This document shows, piece by piece, positions 1 through 8,921 of a stretch of 64,000 bases of DNA. The DNA is from Demequina silvatica. GTDB taxonomy: Bacteria > Actinomycetota > Actinomycetes > Actinomycetales > Demequinaceae. The stretch spans positions 1-64,000 of the forward strand of contig NZ_BBMA01000007.1 of assembly GCF_000971215.1 (NCBI RefSeq). Reading direction: 5' to 3'. Position numbers and translations under genes: made by a program. Under the pieces are notes generated by a model. That model worked only from the letters and a program-made list of their open reading frames with translations. It had not been told where the DNA came from and did not search any database. The number at the start of each line of letters is the position of its first letter. The first letter of the stretch is position 1.

Positions 1-23
1 TCCCAGGCAGATAGCCTGATGTC

Positions 24-89
24 ATGCGATCCACCGACTGGGAGAGGGACGTCGCCGCGCTCTGGGACGACGTCGACATCGACGACCGC
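24..89 (+). pseudogene. 5' fragment of a TPR-repeat protein gene cut by the insertion sequence
   Basis: Reading from the ATG at 24, 22 codons (MRSTDWERDVAALWDD...) run into the left end of the insertion sequence. The frame continues 18 codons into the element and stops at TGA 144-146. The last codons are repeated at 1862-1890, where the same frame continues into the rest of the gene. Joining the two parts gives a protein of about 160 aa that resembles small actinobacterial TPR_5-type proteins. This is inference from sequence character; the reading-frame match across the element is seen directly. The gene is inactivated. Confidence 0.75.
61..89 (+). repeat. Left copy of 29-bp target-site duplication
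   Basis: Bases 61-89 are identical to 1862-1890, and the bases just outside differ (60/1861 and 90/1891). The pair lies exactly at the two ends of the insertion sequence, so it is read as a target duplication. Long, variable-length duplications are a known property of the IS1634 family. Confidence 0.8.
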
Positions 90-1861
90 CTGTCTTGGTT
101 CACTCGTGCCACTCGACACACCCCGGAATTGATCTACCTGGGGTGATTGTCGCGCTTAGTGACCGTTCAGGGCACTAAGCGGGGCGTCTATGCTGGGCGG
201 ATGGCGTGGGTGAGGCGAGTGCGGACGGCCTCGGGCGCCACTGCGGTGCAGATCATGGAATCCGTCGGCGGTCGGCGCCGGATCGTGCGTCATGTCGGAT
301 CCGCGCACGACGAGGTCGAGCTCGGCGTGCTGATGGACACCGCGCACGAGATGCTCACCGACGACGCGCAAGGCCTGCTTGATCTGGGGATGAGCGTGCC
401 GCGGCGGGCGACACCCCTGTCGAAGGCGCCTGGCCCGCGCACCTTGTTTCCCGACACGAGCACCCGGCGCGTGCGCGCGAAGACCGTCAGCCCCGGCGTC
501 GTGCACCGCACCCAGTCCCGCCTGCTCTACGGCGTGCTCGCCGCTGTCTATGACGAGCTCGGCTTCCACGCCGCGGTCGCGGACGAGTGCTTCCGGGATC
601 TCGTGATCGCGCGGATCGTGGAGCCGACATCGCTGCTGGACGTCGACCGGGTCCTGGCGGATCTGGGGAGGGTGTCGGCAAGCCTGTCCACGCGTAAGCG
701 CACCCTCAAGCGGGCCCACTCGGGCCAGTATCGCGATGCGATCGCGACGGCCTGCTACGCCCACGCGTCAACCGTCGGCGACATCAGCTTGGTGCTGTAC
801 GACGTGACGACCCTGTACTTCGAAGCTGAGAACGAGGACGCCCTACGCAAGGTCGGGTTCTCGAAGGAACGCCGAGTCGACCCGCAGATCGTCGTCGGCC
901 TCCTCGTCGACCGCAACGGCTTCCCGCTCGAGATTGGCTGCTTCGAGGGCAACAAGGCTGAGACCCTGACGATTCTGCCGATGATCCGCGCCTTCCACGC
1001 CCGTCACCAGCTCGCCGGGATGGTCGTGGTCGCCGACGCAGGGATGCTGTCCGCGTCGAACCTGCGCCAGCTCGACGAGGAGGGGCTCAACTTCATCGTC
1101 GGGTCCCGCCAGACCCGCGCGCCCTTGGATCTGGAGTCGCACTACCGGTGGCATGGCGACCACTTCGTCGACGGGCAGATCGTCGACACCGTCACGCCCC
1201 GCCACCGCGGCACCAAGAACGCGAACGATCCGATGGTGAAGGCCGAGCCCGTGTGGACAGCGACGGATGAGCGCACGTGGCGGGCGGTGTGGGCGTACTC
1301 CGCCAAGCCCTTCGCCCGCGACAACCGCACCCTGACCCTGCAGGCTGAGCGTGCCCAGTCGGTGGTCGATGGCGTCAAGGCCGCCCGCGCGCCCCGATTC
1401 GTCAAGACCGCTGGAAACAGCCGCTCGCTGGACCACACCGCGCTGGCCCGCGCCCGTCGCGTCGCCGGCCTCAAGGGCTACGTGACGAACATCCCCGCCG
1501 CCGTGATGGAAGCCCGCGAGGTGATGTCGAGCTATCACGACCTGTGGCACGTCGAGCAGTCGTTCCGGATGTCCAAGACCGACCTGGCCGCGAGGCCCAT
1601 GTTCGCCCGCACCCGCGACGCCATCGAGGCGCACCTGACGATCGTGTTCACCGCCTTGGCCGTGTCCCGCACGGTTCAAGACCGCTCGGGCCTGTCGATC
1701 CGCAAGGCCCTGCGTCAGCTACGGCCACTGCGGTCCGCGACCATCACCATCAACGGCGCCACCCGCACCTTCGACCCCTTCATCGACGACCCCACCGGCG
1801 CCCTCATCACCGCCATCACGACGCCGAGCCCAGGGCACTAAGCGGAATGACCCAACTCAGG
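90..1861 (+). mobile_element. IS1634-family insertion sequence, complete
   Basis: A single-transposase element of about 1.77 kb. The left end (from 90, CTGTCTTGGTTCACTC) and the reverse complement of the right end (CTGAGTTGGGTCATTC, ending at 1860) match at 12 of 16 positions and act as imperfect terminal inverted repeats. The element is bordered by a 29-bp direct repeat. The subterminal word CACTAAGCG lies at 173-181 and 1836-1844, with an inverted copy at 152-160. The exact ends could shift by a base: 1861 may belong to the flank. The transposase frame is intact, so the element may still be mobile. Confidence 0.8.
201..1841 (+). CDS. IS1634-family transposase
   Basis: DDE transposase of 546 aa that would cut and join the ends of its element. 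The N-terminus (MAWVRRVRTASGATAVQI) is the usual start of IS1634 transposases, so I chose ATG 201 over the in-frame TTG at 147. Probable catalytic residues are an Asp near 200 (YDVTTLYFE), an Asp near 279 (VVADAGML) and a Glu near 452 (WHVEQSFRMSKTDL), the last in the C-terminal motif typical of IS4-like enzymes. No frameshift or internal stop is seen. It fills nearly all of the element and ends 20 bp before the right end. Confidence 0.9.
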   Translation: MAWVRRVRTASGATAVQIMESVGGRRRIVRHVGSAHDEVELGVLMDTAHEMLTDDAQGLLDLGMSVPRRATPLSKAPGPRTLFPDTSTRRVRAKTVSPGVVHRTQSRLLYGVLAAVYDELGFHAAVADECFRDLVIARIVEPTSLLDVDRVLADLGRVSASLSTRKRTLKRAHSGQYRDAIATACYAHASTVGDISLVLYDVTTLYFEAENEDALRKVGFSKERRVDPQIVVGLLVDRNGFPLEIGCFEGNKAETLTILPMIRAFHARHQLAGMVVVADAGMLSASNLRQLDEEGLNFIVGSRQTRAPLDLESHYRWHGDHFVDGQIVDTVTPRHRGTKNANDPMVKAEPVWTATDERTWRAVWAYSAKPFARDNRTLTLQAERAQSVVDGVKAARAPRFVKTAGNSRSLDHTALARARRVAGLKGYVTNIPAAVMEAREVMSSYHDLWHVEQSFRMSKTDLAARPMFARTRDAIEAHLTIVFTALAVSRTVQDRSGLSIRKALRQLRPLRSATITINGATRTFDPFIDDPTGALITAITTPSPGH

Positions 1862-1890
1862 TCTGGGACGACGTCGACATCGACGACCGC
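1862..1890 (+). repeat. Right copy of 29-bp target-site duplication
   Basis: Identical to 61-89. It restores the reading frame of the split TPR gene on the right side of the insertion sequence, which shows that it is a duplication of target DNA and not part of the element. Confidence 0.8.
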
Positions 1891-2331
1891 GCCCGCGTCG
1901 AGCAGATGCGCGCGGTGGCGGCATCGGCGCCTCACCCGGCGCTCGGCGCCTTCGAGCTCGGTGGCGCCTACGACTCCGCGGGGTTCGAGGCGGAGGCTGA
2001 CGCCCAGTACGCCGCGGCGACCGCAGCAGGCCTCGGCGCCGTGGATCCTGCTCGCGCCGCACAGCAGGTGGTGCAGCACGCGTCCACCCTGCGCAATCTC
2101 GGTCGCGTCGACGAAGCGATCGCCATGCTGCAGGCCGCTCCGGTGCACCCTGAGACCGGGAGCGCGCCCGCCGTGTTCCTGGCGCTCGCGCTGCACAGTG
2201 CGGGACGTCACGACGAGGCGTTGCGCGTCGCGATCGAGGCGATCGAGCCTTCGCTCCCGCGATACCGCCGTTCCGTACGCGCCTATGCCGCGGCGTTGAC
2301 GGCCTCCCCGCCGACTCGCCGCATACCCTGA
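1862..2331 (+). pseudogene. 3' part of the split TPR_5-like protein gene
   Basis: This continues the frame of the fragment at 24-89 after the duplicated target site. The downstream part (ARVEQMRAVAASAPHP... to ...LTASPPTRRIP) has alternating helical repeats such as HASTLRNLGRVDEAIAML and FLALALHSAGRHDEALRVAIEA, typical of TPR units. An internal ATG at 1906 could start a 141-aa product, but its upstream sequence holds only a weak ribosome site. It ends 3 nt before yccF, so the original gene and yccF may have been cotranscribed. Function of the intact protein is unknown. Confidence 0.75.
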
Positions 2332-2334
2332 GGT

Positions 2335-2706
2335 ATGCGCACTCTTCTCAACATCATCTGGTTCTTCTTCGCCGGCATCGCGCTGTGGGTGTCCTATGCG
2401 ATCGTCGGGGTGATCGCCTTCATCACGATCATCGGCATTCCCGCGGGCATCGCGTGCTTCCGCATCGCGAACTACGCGATCTGGCCGTTCGGCCGCGAGG
2501 TGGTGCGCGACCCCAACGCGGGCGCCTGGACGGTGGTGGGCAACATCCTGTGGATCCCGCTGGGGCTGATCTTGGTGATCGCGCACGTCTTCACTGCGAT
2601 CACCCTCGCGATCACCATCATCGGCATCCCGATGGCGTGGGCCAACCTCAAGCTGATCCCGATCTCGCTCACCCCGATGGGCCGGATCATCGTCGAGACC
2701 CACTAG
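2335..2706 (+). CDS. YccF domain-containing membrane protein
   Basis: A 123-aa inner-membrane protein with two YccF (DUF307) repeats. Each has a hydrophobic helix followed by ITIIGIP and a short loop (AFITIIGIPAGIACFRI; LAITIIGIPMAWANLKL), a pattern diagnostic for the family. The repeats flank the segment FGREVVRDPNAGAW. The molecular role of YccF proteins is not established. The ATG at 2335 comes 3 nt after the split TPR gene. It converges on the helicase gene with only 4 nt between them, leaving little room for a terminator. Confidence 0.9.
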   Translation: MRTLLNIIWFFFAGIALWVSYAIVGVIAFITIIGIPAGIACFRIANYAIWPFGREVVRDPNAGAWTVVGNILWIPLGLILVIAHVFTAITLAITIIGIPMAWANLKLIPISLTPMGRIIVETH

Positions 2707-2710
2707 GGGT

Positions 2711-5407
2711 TCAGAGCGCCCCTACCGCGAGGACCTCGATCACCACCTCGCCGGCCTCGTCGCTCGCCTCGAGATCCACCGCCGCGACGATGCCCCAGTC
2801 GTGGTCGCCTGCCGGGTCGTCGATGACCTGGCGGACTATCCACATGCCGGCAGGGACCTCCGTGTGATCGGTGGCGGCCAGGGCCGCGCGGGCCCGCCCG
2901 TCGTCGCCGATCGAGCCGGGCTCGACGAAGGTGAGCAGCGCCGAGGCCCGGGCGTTCGGCCCGATGCCCACCGCATCGTCCCCATGCAGGTCGAACAAGG
3001 GCGCGAGCGCGTCCTCCCACGCCTCCGCATCCCAGCCCGCGCCCTTGTCGAGCGTGCCGAGCGCGTCGTAGTCCTCGCGCGCCGCCAGCTCGACCCGCCG
3101 GAACATGGCGTTGCGGATGAGGCGGCGCAGGACGCGCGGGTTGCCCGTCACCGGCCGGGCGGGTCCCGCGCCGGCGAGCAGGGGAGCGGCGGGGTCCGCG
3201 TCGTCCTCCATGAAGGCTTCGGGGTTGGCGAGCTTCTCCCATTCGTCGAGCAGCGACTGGTCCGTCGACCGCACCAGCTCGCCGAGCCATTCGGTGATCT
3301 CCTGGACCTCTTCCGTGCGGTGGTCCTCGGGGACGGTCTGCCGCATGGCTCGGTACGCCTCCGCGAGGTAGCGCAGCGCGATGCCCTCGGTGCGTTCGAG
3401 ACCGTAGATCGAGACGAGCTCCCCGAAGGTCATCGCGCGCTCGAGCATGTCGCGCACCACGGACTTGGGGGAGAGCTCCGCGCCCATGATCCATGGGTTC
3501 GACCGGCGGTACATCGCGAACGCCGGCTCGAGCAGGTCCGCGAGGGGCCGAGGCCAGGTGACCTCCTCGAGCGCCTCGAGTCGCTCCTCGTACTCCATGC
3601 CCTCGGCCTTCATCGCGGCGACCGCCTCGCCCCGTGCCTGGAACTGCTGCGCCATCAGGAGCTGACGCGGGTCCGAAAGCGTCGACTCGATGACGGACAC
3701 CACATCGAGCGCGTGCGACGGCGACTCGACGTTGAGGAGGTCCATCGCGGCCAGCGCGAAGGGGGACAGCGGCTGGTTGAGAGCGAAGTTCCGCGGCACG
3801 TCGACCGTGAGGCGGACGGACGGCCGCGAGCCGCGCGGGTGCGTCGGGTCAGGGATCCGCACGCGCTCGACCACGCCCGCCTTGCGCAGGGACCAGTAGA
3901 TGCGCAGCGCCTGACGCGCGTGCGCCGACCGCTGAGCCGGCGTCTCGTGCACGGCCGCCAGCAGGTCCCTCATCGCGGCCACCGGATCCTGCGCCGCCCG
4001 CCCGGCCCGCGCATCGTCCCTCCCACGCGCCAGGATGTTCAGCACCATCGCGTGCGTCACCGCGAAGCTCGAGGTCAGCGGTTCCGGGGCGGCGTCGCGG
4101 AGGCGTTCGAAGGTCGCGTCGGTCCAGTTGACGTGCCCGGCGGGTGCCTTCTTGCGGACGATCTTGCGCTGCTTCTTGACGTCGTCGCCGGCCTTGAGGA
4201 GCGCCTTGCGGTTCTCGATGACGTGCTCGGGCGCCATCACTAGACACACGCCCTCGGTGTCGTAGCCCGCACGTCCGGCGCGCCCCGCGATCTGATGGAA
4301 CTCGCGGGCGGTCAGGTGGCGCATGCGCTCGCCGTCGTACTTGACGAGCGACGTGAGCAGCACGGTGCGGATGGGCACGTTGATGCCGACGCCGAGCGTG
4401 TCGGTCCCGCACACCACCTTGAGGAGCCCCTGCTGGGTGAGGCGTTCGACGATCCGGCGGTACTTGGGCAGCATGCCCGCGTGGTGGACGCCGACGCCGG
4501 CGCGCAGGAACCGGCCGAGGGTCTTGCCGAACCCGGTGCCGAAGCGCACGCCGTCGAGCGCGGCGGCGATCTGGTCGCGTTCCGCGCGCGTCGCGACGTT
4601 CATGCTGAGCAGCGACTGGGCGCGCTCGACGGCGTCCTTCTGGGTGAAGTGGACGATGTAGACGGGCGCGAGGCCCGTCTGGACGATGCGCTCGACGACC
4701 TCCGGAAGAGGGTCCAGGACGTAGTCGAACGACAGGGGCACGGGGCGCTCGGCGCTCGTGACCTGGGCGACCGCGCGGTCGGAGCGGCGCTGGAGGTCCT
4801 CGACCAGCCAGTCGGTGTCCCCGAGCGTCGCGGACATCAGCACGAACTGCGTGCGCGGCAGCTCGAGGAGCGGCACCTGCCAGGCCCAGCCTCGCTGCGG
4901 GTCGGAGTAGAAGTGGAACTCGTCCATCACCACGAGCGCGGCATCTGTGGCGTCGCCGTCGCGCAGCGCGAGGTTCGCGAGGATCTCCGCGGTGCAGCAG
5001 ATGATCGGGGCGTCCGCGTTGACGGCGCTGTCGCCCGTCATCATGCCGACGTTCTCGCTGCCGAACATCTCGATGAGCGCGAAGAACTTCTCCGACACCA
5101 GCGCCTTGAGCGGCGCGGTGTAGAAGGTCCGGCCGCCCGTGCCGGCACGATGCGCGGCGAGCGCCGCGAAGTGCGCTCCGGCGGCGACCAGGGACTTGCC
5201 CGAGCCGGTCGGTGTCGCGAGGATCACGTGCGACCCGGAGACGATCTCGATGAGCGCCTCGTCCTGGTGTGGATATAATGGAAGGTCCCGTTCCGCCGCC
5301 CACGTCGCGAAAGCCTCGTAGAGCGCGTCAGGATCGGGGCCCGCGCCGGGCGCCGTCATCGGCAGGCGGGCGAGCAGGGACAGGTCGGTGGCAGTCATCG
5401 TCGCCAT
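2711..5407 (-). CDS. DEAD/DEAH-box helicase with C-terminal DUF3516 domain
   Basis: An 898-aa superfamily 2 helicase of the Ski2-like type. Visible motifs are Walker A (TPTGSGKS, about 65-72), motif II as DEFH (162-165), motif III SAT (192-194) and an arginine-finger motif VI (QIAGRAGRAG, near 370). After the two RecA-like domains, a long C-terminal region matches the actinobacterial DUF3516 architecture. The expected activity is ATP-driven RNA or DNA unwinding; the cellular substrate is unknown. It is related to but shorter and more divergent at the C-terminus than HelY-type proteins. It has its own upstream region facing the TPR gene at 5541. Confidence 0.9.
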   Translation of the reverse strand: MATMTATDLSLLARLPMTAPGAGPDPDALYEAFATWAAERDLPLYPHQDEALIEIVSGSHVILATPTGSGKSLVAAGAHFAALAAHRAGTGGRTFYTAPLKALVSEKFFALIEMFGSENVGMMTGDSAVNADAPIICCTAEILANLALRDGDATDAALVVMDEFHFYSDPQRGWAWQVPLLELPRTQFVLMSATLGDTDWLVEDLQRRSDRAVAQVTSAERPVPLSFDYVLDPLPEVVERIVQTGLAPVYIVHFTQKDAVERAQSLLSMNVATRAERDQIAAALDGVRFGTGFGKTLGRFLRAGVGVHHAGMLPKYRRIVERLTQQGLLKVVCGTDTLGVGINVPIRTVLLTSLVKYDGERMRHLTAREFHQIAGRAGRAGYDTEGVCLVMAPEHVIENRKALLKAGDDVKKQRKIVRKKAPAGHVNWTDATFERLRDAAPEPLTSSFAVTHAMVLNILARGRDDARAGRAAQDPVAAMRDLLAAVHETPAQRSAHARQALRIYWSLRKAGVVERVRIPDPTHPRGSRPSVRLTVDVPRNFALNQPLSPFALAAMDLLNVESPSHALDVVSVIESTLSDPRQLLMAQQFQARGEAVAAMKAEGMEYEERLEALEEVTWPRPLADLLEPAFAMYRRSNPWIMGAELSPKSVVRDMLERAMTFGELVSIYGLERTEGIALRYLAEAYRAMRQTVPEDHRTEEVQEITEWLGELVRSTDQSLLDEWEKLANPEAFMEDDADPAAPLLAGAGPARPVTGNPRVLRRLIRNAMFRRVELAAREDYDALGTLDKGAGWDAEAWEDALAPLFDLHGDDAVGIGPNARASALLTFVEPGSIGDDGRARAALAATDHTEVPAGMWIVRQVIDDPAGDHDWGIVAAVDLEASDEAGEVVIEVLAVGAL

Positions 5408-5540
5408 TGTCCCGTGTCTTGACCGCTGGAGACGCCGCGACCGCGCGTGATGCAGACTTACTCAGGACGTACTGACCCGGTTCTTCGCGCCCAGCCGCGT
5501 AAGAATGGCGGGAGCGTCCACACAATTGGACAGGAGCACC

Positions 5541-7736
5541 ATGAACGACAGGGACGAGCGCGACGAGCGCCGCGCGAGCTACGACTCGCGCCCCGGAATC
5601 AACCCGCGCAAGCAGCGCGACGGCGACCGCCGCGACGGCGGTGACCGCCCCCGTCGTTCGAACGATGGTGACCGTCCCCAGCGCTCCTCCGACGACCGTC
5701 CGCGTCGTCAGTACGACAACGACCGTCCGCGTCGCTCGTTCGACGGCGACCGCCGCGACGGCGACGACCGTCCGCGTCGCAACTTCGATGGCGACCGGGG
5801 ACCGCGACGTGACGGTGACCGTCCGCAGCGTTCGTACGACGACCGTCCGCGTCGCTCGTTCGATGGCGACCGTGGTCCGCGTCGTGATGGTGACCGTCAG
5901 CAGCGTTCCTACGACGATCGACCGCGTCGCTCGTTCGATGGCGACCGTCCCTCGCGTCCCGCGAACTCGGACCGTCCGCGCCGGAACTTCAACGACGACC
6001 GCGGACCGCGCCGTCCCTACGACAACGACCGTCCGCGGCGCGACTTCGACGGCGAGCGCAGCCCGCGCCGCTCGTATGACGAGGACCGCCCGCGGCGCTC
6101 GTACGACGACCGTCCTCGCCGTTCCTTCGATGGCGACCGTGGCCCGCGTCGTGATGGCGACCGTTCCCAGCGGTCCTACGACGACCGTCCGCGTCGTGAC
6201 TTCGACGGTGACCGTCCCCGCCGTTCCTTCGATGGCGACCGCGGTCCGCGTCGCGATGGCGACCGCCCGCAGCGTTCCTATGACGACCGTCCCCGCCGCT
6301 CGTTCGACGGTGACCGTCCGTCGCGTCCGGCGAGCTCCGACCGTCCCCGTCGCGACTTCGACGGTGACCGTCCGCGTCGTTCGTTCGATGGCGACCGTGG
6401 TCCGCGTCGCGATGGCGACCGTCCCCAGCGGTCGTACGACGACCGTCCGCGTCGCCAGTACGACAGCGACCGTCCGCGCCGCGACTTCGACGGTGACCGT
6501 CCGCGTCGTTCGTTCGATGGCGACCGTGGTCCGCGCCGCGATGGCGACCGTCCCCAGCGGTCGTACGACGACCGTCCGCGCCGCCAGTACGACAGCGACC
6601 GTCCCCGTCGCGACTTCGACGGAGACCGTCCTCGCCGCTCGTTCGATGGCGACCGCGGCCCGCGCCGTGACGGCGACCGCCCGCAGCGCTCGTATGACGA
6701 CCGCCCGCGCCGCCAGTACGACAGCGACCGTCCCCGCCGCAGCTTCGATGGCGACCGCGACCGCGACCGCGCCCCGCGCGGCTCCGGTCGCCCCGGCGCG
6801 CGTCCCGACCGCGGCGGACGTGCGCGCCCCGAGTCCGAGGAGCGCACCGCCCGCGTCGCCGGCGTGCCGCTGACCAAGTCGCAGATCATCGAGGCCCCCG
6901 AGGTCCCCGAGGAGATCACGTACGGTCAGCTCGACCGCGCGGTCCGCGCGCGCCTGCGCACCCTCAGCAAGGACAACGCCGAGGACGTGGGCCGCCACCT
7001 CATCATGGCGGGCAACCTGGTCGACACCGATCCCGAGCTCGCCTACCGCCACGCGCAGGTCGCGCTGCAGCGCGGCGGCCGCGTGGACGTGGTCCGCGAG
7101 GCCGCAGCGCTCACCGCCTACGCGACGGGCCGCTATGCGGAGGCGCTGCGCGAGTTCCGCACCGTCCGCCGCCTGGGCGGCTCGATCGAGCACCTGCCCC
7201 TAATGGCCGACTGCGAGCGTGGCCTGGGCCGTCCCGAGCGCGCCCTCGCGATCGCGGAGGAGCCCGACGCGAAGCAGCTGCCGCAGGAGTCCGCGGTGGA
7301 GATGCGGATCGTGGTCGCCGGCGCGCGGCTCGACATGGGCGACGCCGAGGCGGCGCACCTGATCCTCAGCCGCATCGCCGCCCCGAACGACGACCTGAAG
7401 GTGCGCGTCGACGAGGCGCTCGTCGCGGTGCTGCGCGCGCTCGGCCGCGATGCCGAGGCCGACGAGCTCGAGGCCTCGATCCCCGAGCCGGTCGACGAGG
7501 AGCTCGAGGAGGACATCGTCCTGTACGACACCGCCGAGCTGCCCGACCCCGACCAGGAGCTCGCCGACGAGGACGAGGACGACGACCTCGACGAGGCCGC
7601 AGCCTTCGACGCCGAGGACGGCCTGACCGAGGCCGCCGACGACGACGAAGACGACGAGGACGAGGACGAGGACGACGAGTCCGACTCCGACATCGACTTC
7701 ACGGACGAGGACCACGGCGACGAGGACCGCGCATGA
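5541..7736 (+). CDS. Low-complexity Arg/Asp-repeat protein with TPR-like domain and acidic tail
   Basis: A 731-aa protein in three parts. Residues about 20-430 are a disordered tract of [24 protein letters not shown] units, rich in Arg and Asp. Residues about 450-650 are helical TPR-like repeats ([25 protein letters not shown]). The last 80 residues are strongly acidic. The C-terminal part and the gene position match the Rv1691-type protein at the head of the tlyA-recN block; the repeat tract is the unusual part. ATG 5541 was chosen because CAGGAG lies just upstream. It overlaps the next gene by ATGA. Function is unknown; RNA or ribosome binding through the Arg-rich tract is a guess. Confidence 0.85.
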   Translation: MNDRDERDERRASYDSRPGINPRKQRDGDRRDGGDRPRRSNDGDRPQRSSDDRPRRQYDNDRPRRSFDGDRRDGDDRPRRNFDGDRGPRRDGDRPQRSYDDRPRRSFDGDRGPRRDGDRQQRSYDDRPRRSFDGDRPSRPANSDRPRRNFNDDRGPRRPYDNDRPRRDFDGERSPRRSYDEDRPRRSYDDRPRRSFDGDRGPRRDGDRSQRSYDDRPRRDFDGDRPRRSFDGDRGPRRDGDRPQRSYDDRPRRSFDGDRPSRPASSDRPRRDFDGDRPRRSFDGDRGPRRDGDRPQRSYDDRPRRQYDSDRPRRDFDGDRPRRSFDGDRGPRRDGDRPQRSYDDRPRRQYDSDRPRRDFDGDRPRRSFDGDRGPRRDGDRPQRSYDDRPRRQYDSDRPRRSFDGDRDRDRAPRGSGRPGARPDRGGRARPESEERTARVAGVPLTKSQIIEAPEVPEEITYGQLDRAVRARLRTLSKDNAEDVGRHLIMAGNLVDTDPELAYRHAQVALQRGGRVDVVREAAALTAYATGRYAEALREFRTVRRLGGSIEHLPLMADCERGLGRPERALAIAEEPDAKQLPQESAVEMRIVVAGARLDMGDAEAAHLILSRIAAPNDDLKVRVDEALVAVLRALGRDAEADELEASIPEPVDEELEEDIVLYDTAELPDPDQELADEDEDDDLDEAAAFDAEDGLTEAADDDEDDEDEDEDDESDSDIDFTDEDHGDEDRA
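6342..6728 (+). repeat. Three tandem 129-bp coding repeats
   Basis: Units begin at 6342, 6471 and 6600 and encode three identical 43-aa blocks, starting [19 protein letters not shown] and ending RRQYDSD. Codons differ at third positions between copies, so the repeats are kept in protein sequence while drifting in DNA. Looser copies extend upstream to about 5640. Confidence 0.95.
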
Positions 7737-8734
7737 CCGCCGGCCTGCTCGGCACCGAGTCCGCGCTCCAGGACGCCTTCGACGTCGCGCTGGTCGACCT
7801 CGACGGCGTCGCGTACAAGGGTCCGCACGCGATCCCGTCCGCGCCGCCCGCGCTCGAGGCGGCCCGCGCGGCCGGCATGGGGGTGATGTTCGTGACGAAC
7901 AACGCCTCCCGCGAGCCGGAGACCGTCGCGGCGCACCTGTCCGAGCTGGGCATCCCGTGCGCCCCGACCGAGGTCATGACCGCCGCGCAGGCGGGCGCCG
8001 AGCTGCTCGCGGAGCACGTCCCGGCAGGCGAGCGCGTCCTGGTGGTCGGCGGCGCCGGCCTCTACACTGCGGTCGCGGCCAAGGGCTACGAGATCGTCGA
8101 GGACGCGACCGAGCACCCCGTCGCGGTGATCCAGGGCTTCTCGCCCGACCTCGGCTGGCGTCAGCTCGCGGAGGCGACGTACGCGATCAACGCCGGCGCC
8201 CGCTTCTTCGCGACCAACCTCGACCTCACCATCCCCAACGAGCGTGGCATCGCCCCCGGCAACGGCTCGCTCGTGGGAGTGGTCCGCACCGCGACCGGCG
8301 TGACGCCCCTCGCGGCGGGCAAGCCCGAGCCCGCGATGCTGCGCATGGCGGCACGCAAGGCGGGCGCGGCCCGCCCGCTGATGATCGGCGACCGCCTCGA
8401 CACCGACCTCAAGGGTGCGCGCGCCGCGGACATCCCGGGCCTCATGGTGCTCACCGGCGTCAACACCGCGCGCGACGCGCTGCTCGCGGTGCCGGGGGAG
8501 CGTCCTGCCTTCATCGGCGCCGACCTCTCCACCCTCGCGGACGTGCACCCGGCGCCCCGTCTCGCCGAGCACTGGTGGCACGTGGGCGACGCTCGAGCGC
8601 GCGTGACCGAGGGCCGGCTGCTGGTCGACGGCGGCGACACGCTCGACCGCGTCCGCGCCGCGTGCGCGGCCGCGTGGGATGCCGCGGACAACGGTCACAA
8701 GTTCGACGTTGAGACCCTCCCGCACTTCGGCTAG
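7733..8734 (+). CDS. HAD-IIA family phosphatase (Rv1692-like)
   Basis: A 333-aa HAD-superfamily hydrolase. The catalytic motif [14 protein letters not shown] holds the nucleophile Asp22 and acid/base Asp24. VTNNASREP is motif II, and the C-terminal [13 protein letters not shown] is motif IV that binds Mg2+. The large cap between motifs II and III marks subclass IIA (NagD-like). The M. tuberculosis homologue in the same gene position, Rv1692, is a glycerol-3-phosphate phosphatase; the same substrate here is inference. Its ATG overlaps the stop of the preceding gene, suggesting translational coupling. Confidence 0.9.
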   Translation: MTAGLLGTESALQDAFDVALVDLDGVAYKGPHAIPSAPPALEAARAAGMGVMFVTNNASREPETVAAHLSELGIPCAPTEVMTAAQAGAELLAEHVPAGERVLVVGGAGLYTAVAAKGYEIVEDATEHPVAVIQGFSPDLGWRQLAEATYAINAGARFFATNLDLTIPNERGIAPGNGSLVGVVRTATGVTPLAAGKPEPAMLRMAARKAGAARPLMIGDRLDTDLKGARAADIPGLMVLTGVNTARDALLAVPGERPAFIGADLSTLADVHPAPRLAEHWWHVGDARARVTEGRLLVDGGDTLDRVRAACAAAWDAADNGHKFDVETLPHFG

Positions 8735-8737
8735 CCT
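8732..8737 (+). promoter_or_regulatory. -10 box TAGCCT of the small-protein gene
   Basis: TAGCCT ends 8 nt before the ATG at 8746 and overlaps the stop codon of the HAD gene. The spacing fits a leaderless transcript that would include tlyA, nadK and recN. Confidence 0.4.
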
Positions 8738-8745
8738 CCATTCTC

Positions 8746-8919
8746 ATGGCTGACCTCAACGACGCGCGCGAGTCCCTGGGCCAGGTCGAGTACCCGGCCG
8801 AGGTGCGCCAGGCCCTCCAGGCCGTCACCGAGCTCCCCGACGACCTCGACCAGCAGGCCGAGTTCTTCGACAAGGTGCAGGAGGCGCTCTCGACGCGCCT
8901 TCGCGACGAGTCGCGCTGA
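8746..8919 (+). CDS. Small conserved protein of the tlyA operon (Rv1693-like)
   Basis: A 57-aa acidic, helical protein (MADLNDARESLGQVEYPAEV... ends RLRDESR). There is no signal peptide or membrane segment. A gene of this size sits between the HAD phosphatase and tlyA in many actinobacteria, which supports it as a real gene. It ends 2 nt before the tlyA start. Its function is not known. Confidence 0.8.
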   Translation: MADLNDARESLGQVEYPAEVRQALQAVTELPDDLDQQAEFFDKVQEALSTRLRDESR

Positions 8920-8921
8920 GC

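Noticed and set aside
147..200. TTG 147 as the transposase start
   Set aside because: Homologous transposases begin at the residues coded from ATG 201; the extra 18 residues lie in the element's leader, where inverted CACTAAGCG words occur.
137..1861. Alternative left end of the insertion sequence at about 137 (CCTGGGGTG...)
   Set aside because: It also resembles the right end, but leaves 47 bp unexplained and does not touch the 29-bp duplication, whereas an end at 90 does.
5640..6760. CRISPR-like array of short repeats
   Set aside because: Repeats are in frame, have no unique spacers of constant length and encode a repeated peptide. No cas genes are near.
5328..7193. Long minus-strand reading frame of Val/Thr/Arg repeats opposite the low-complexity gene
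   Set aside because: It is the complement of the Arg/Asp repeat tract. The plus-strand frame has a ribosome site, conserved gene order and TPR domain, while this frame has none.
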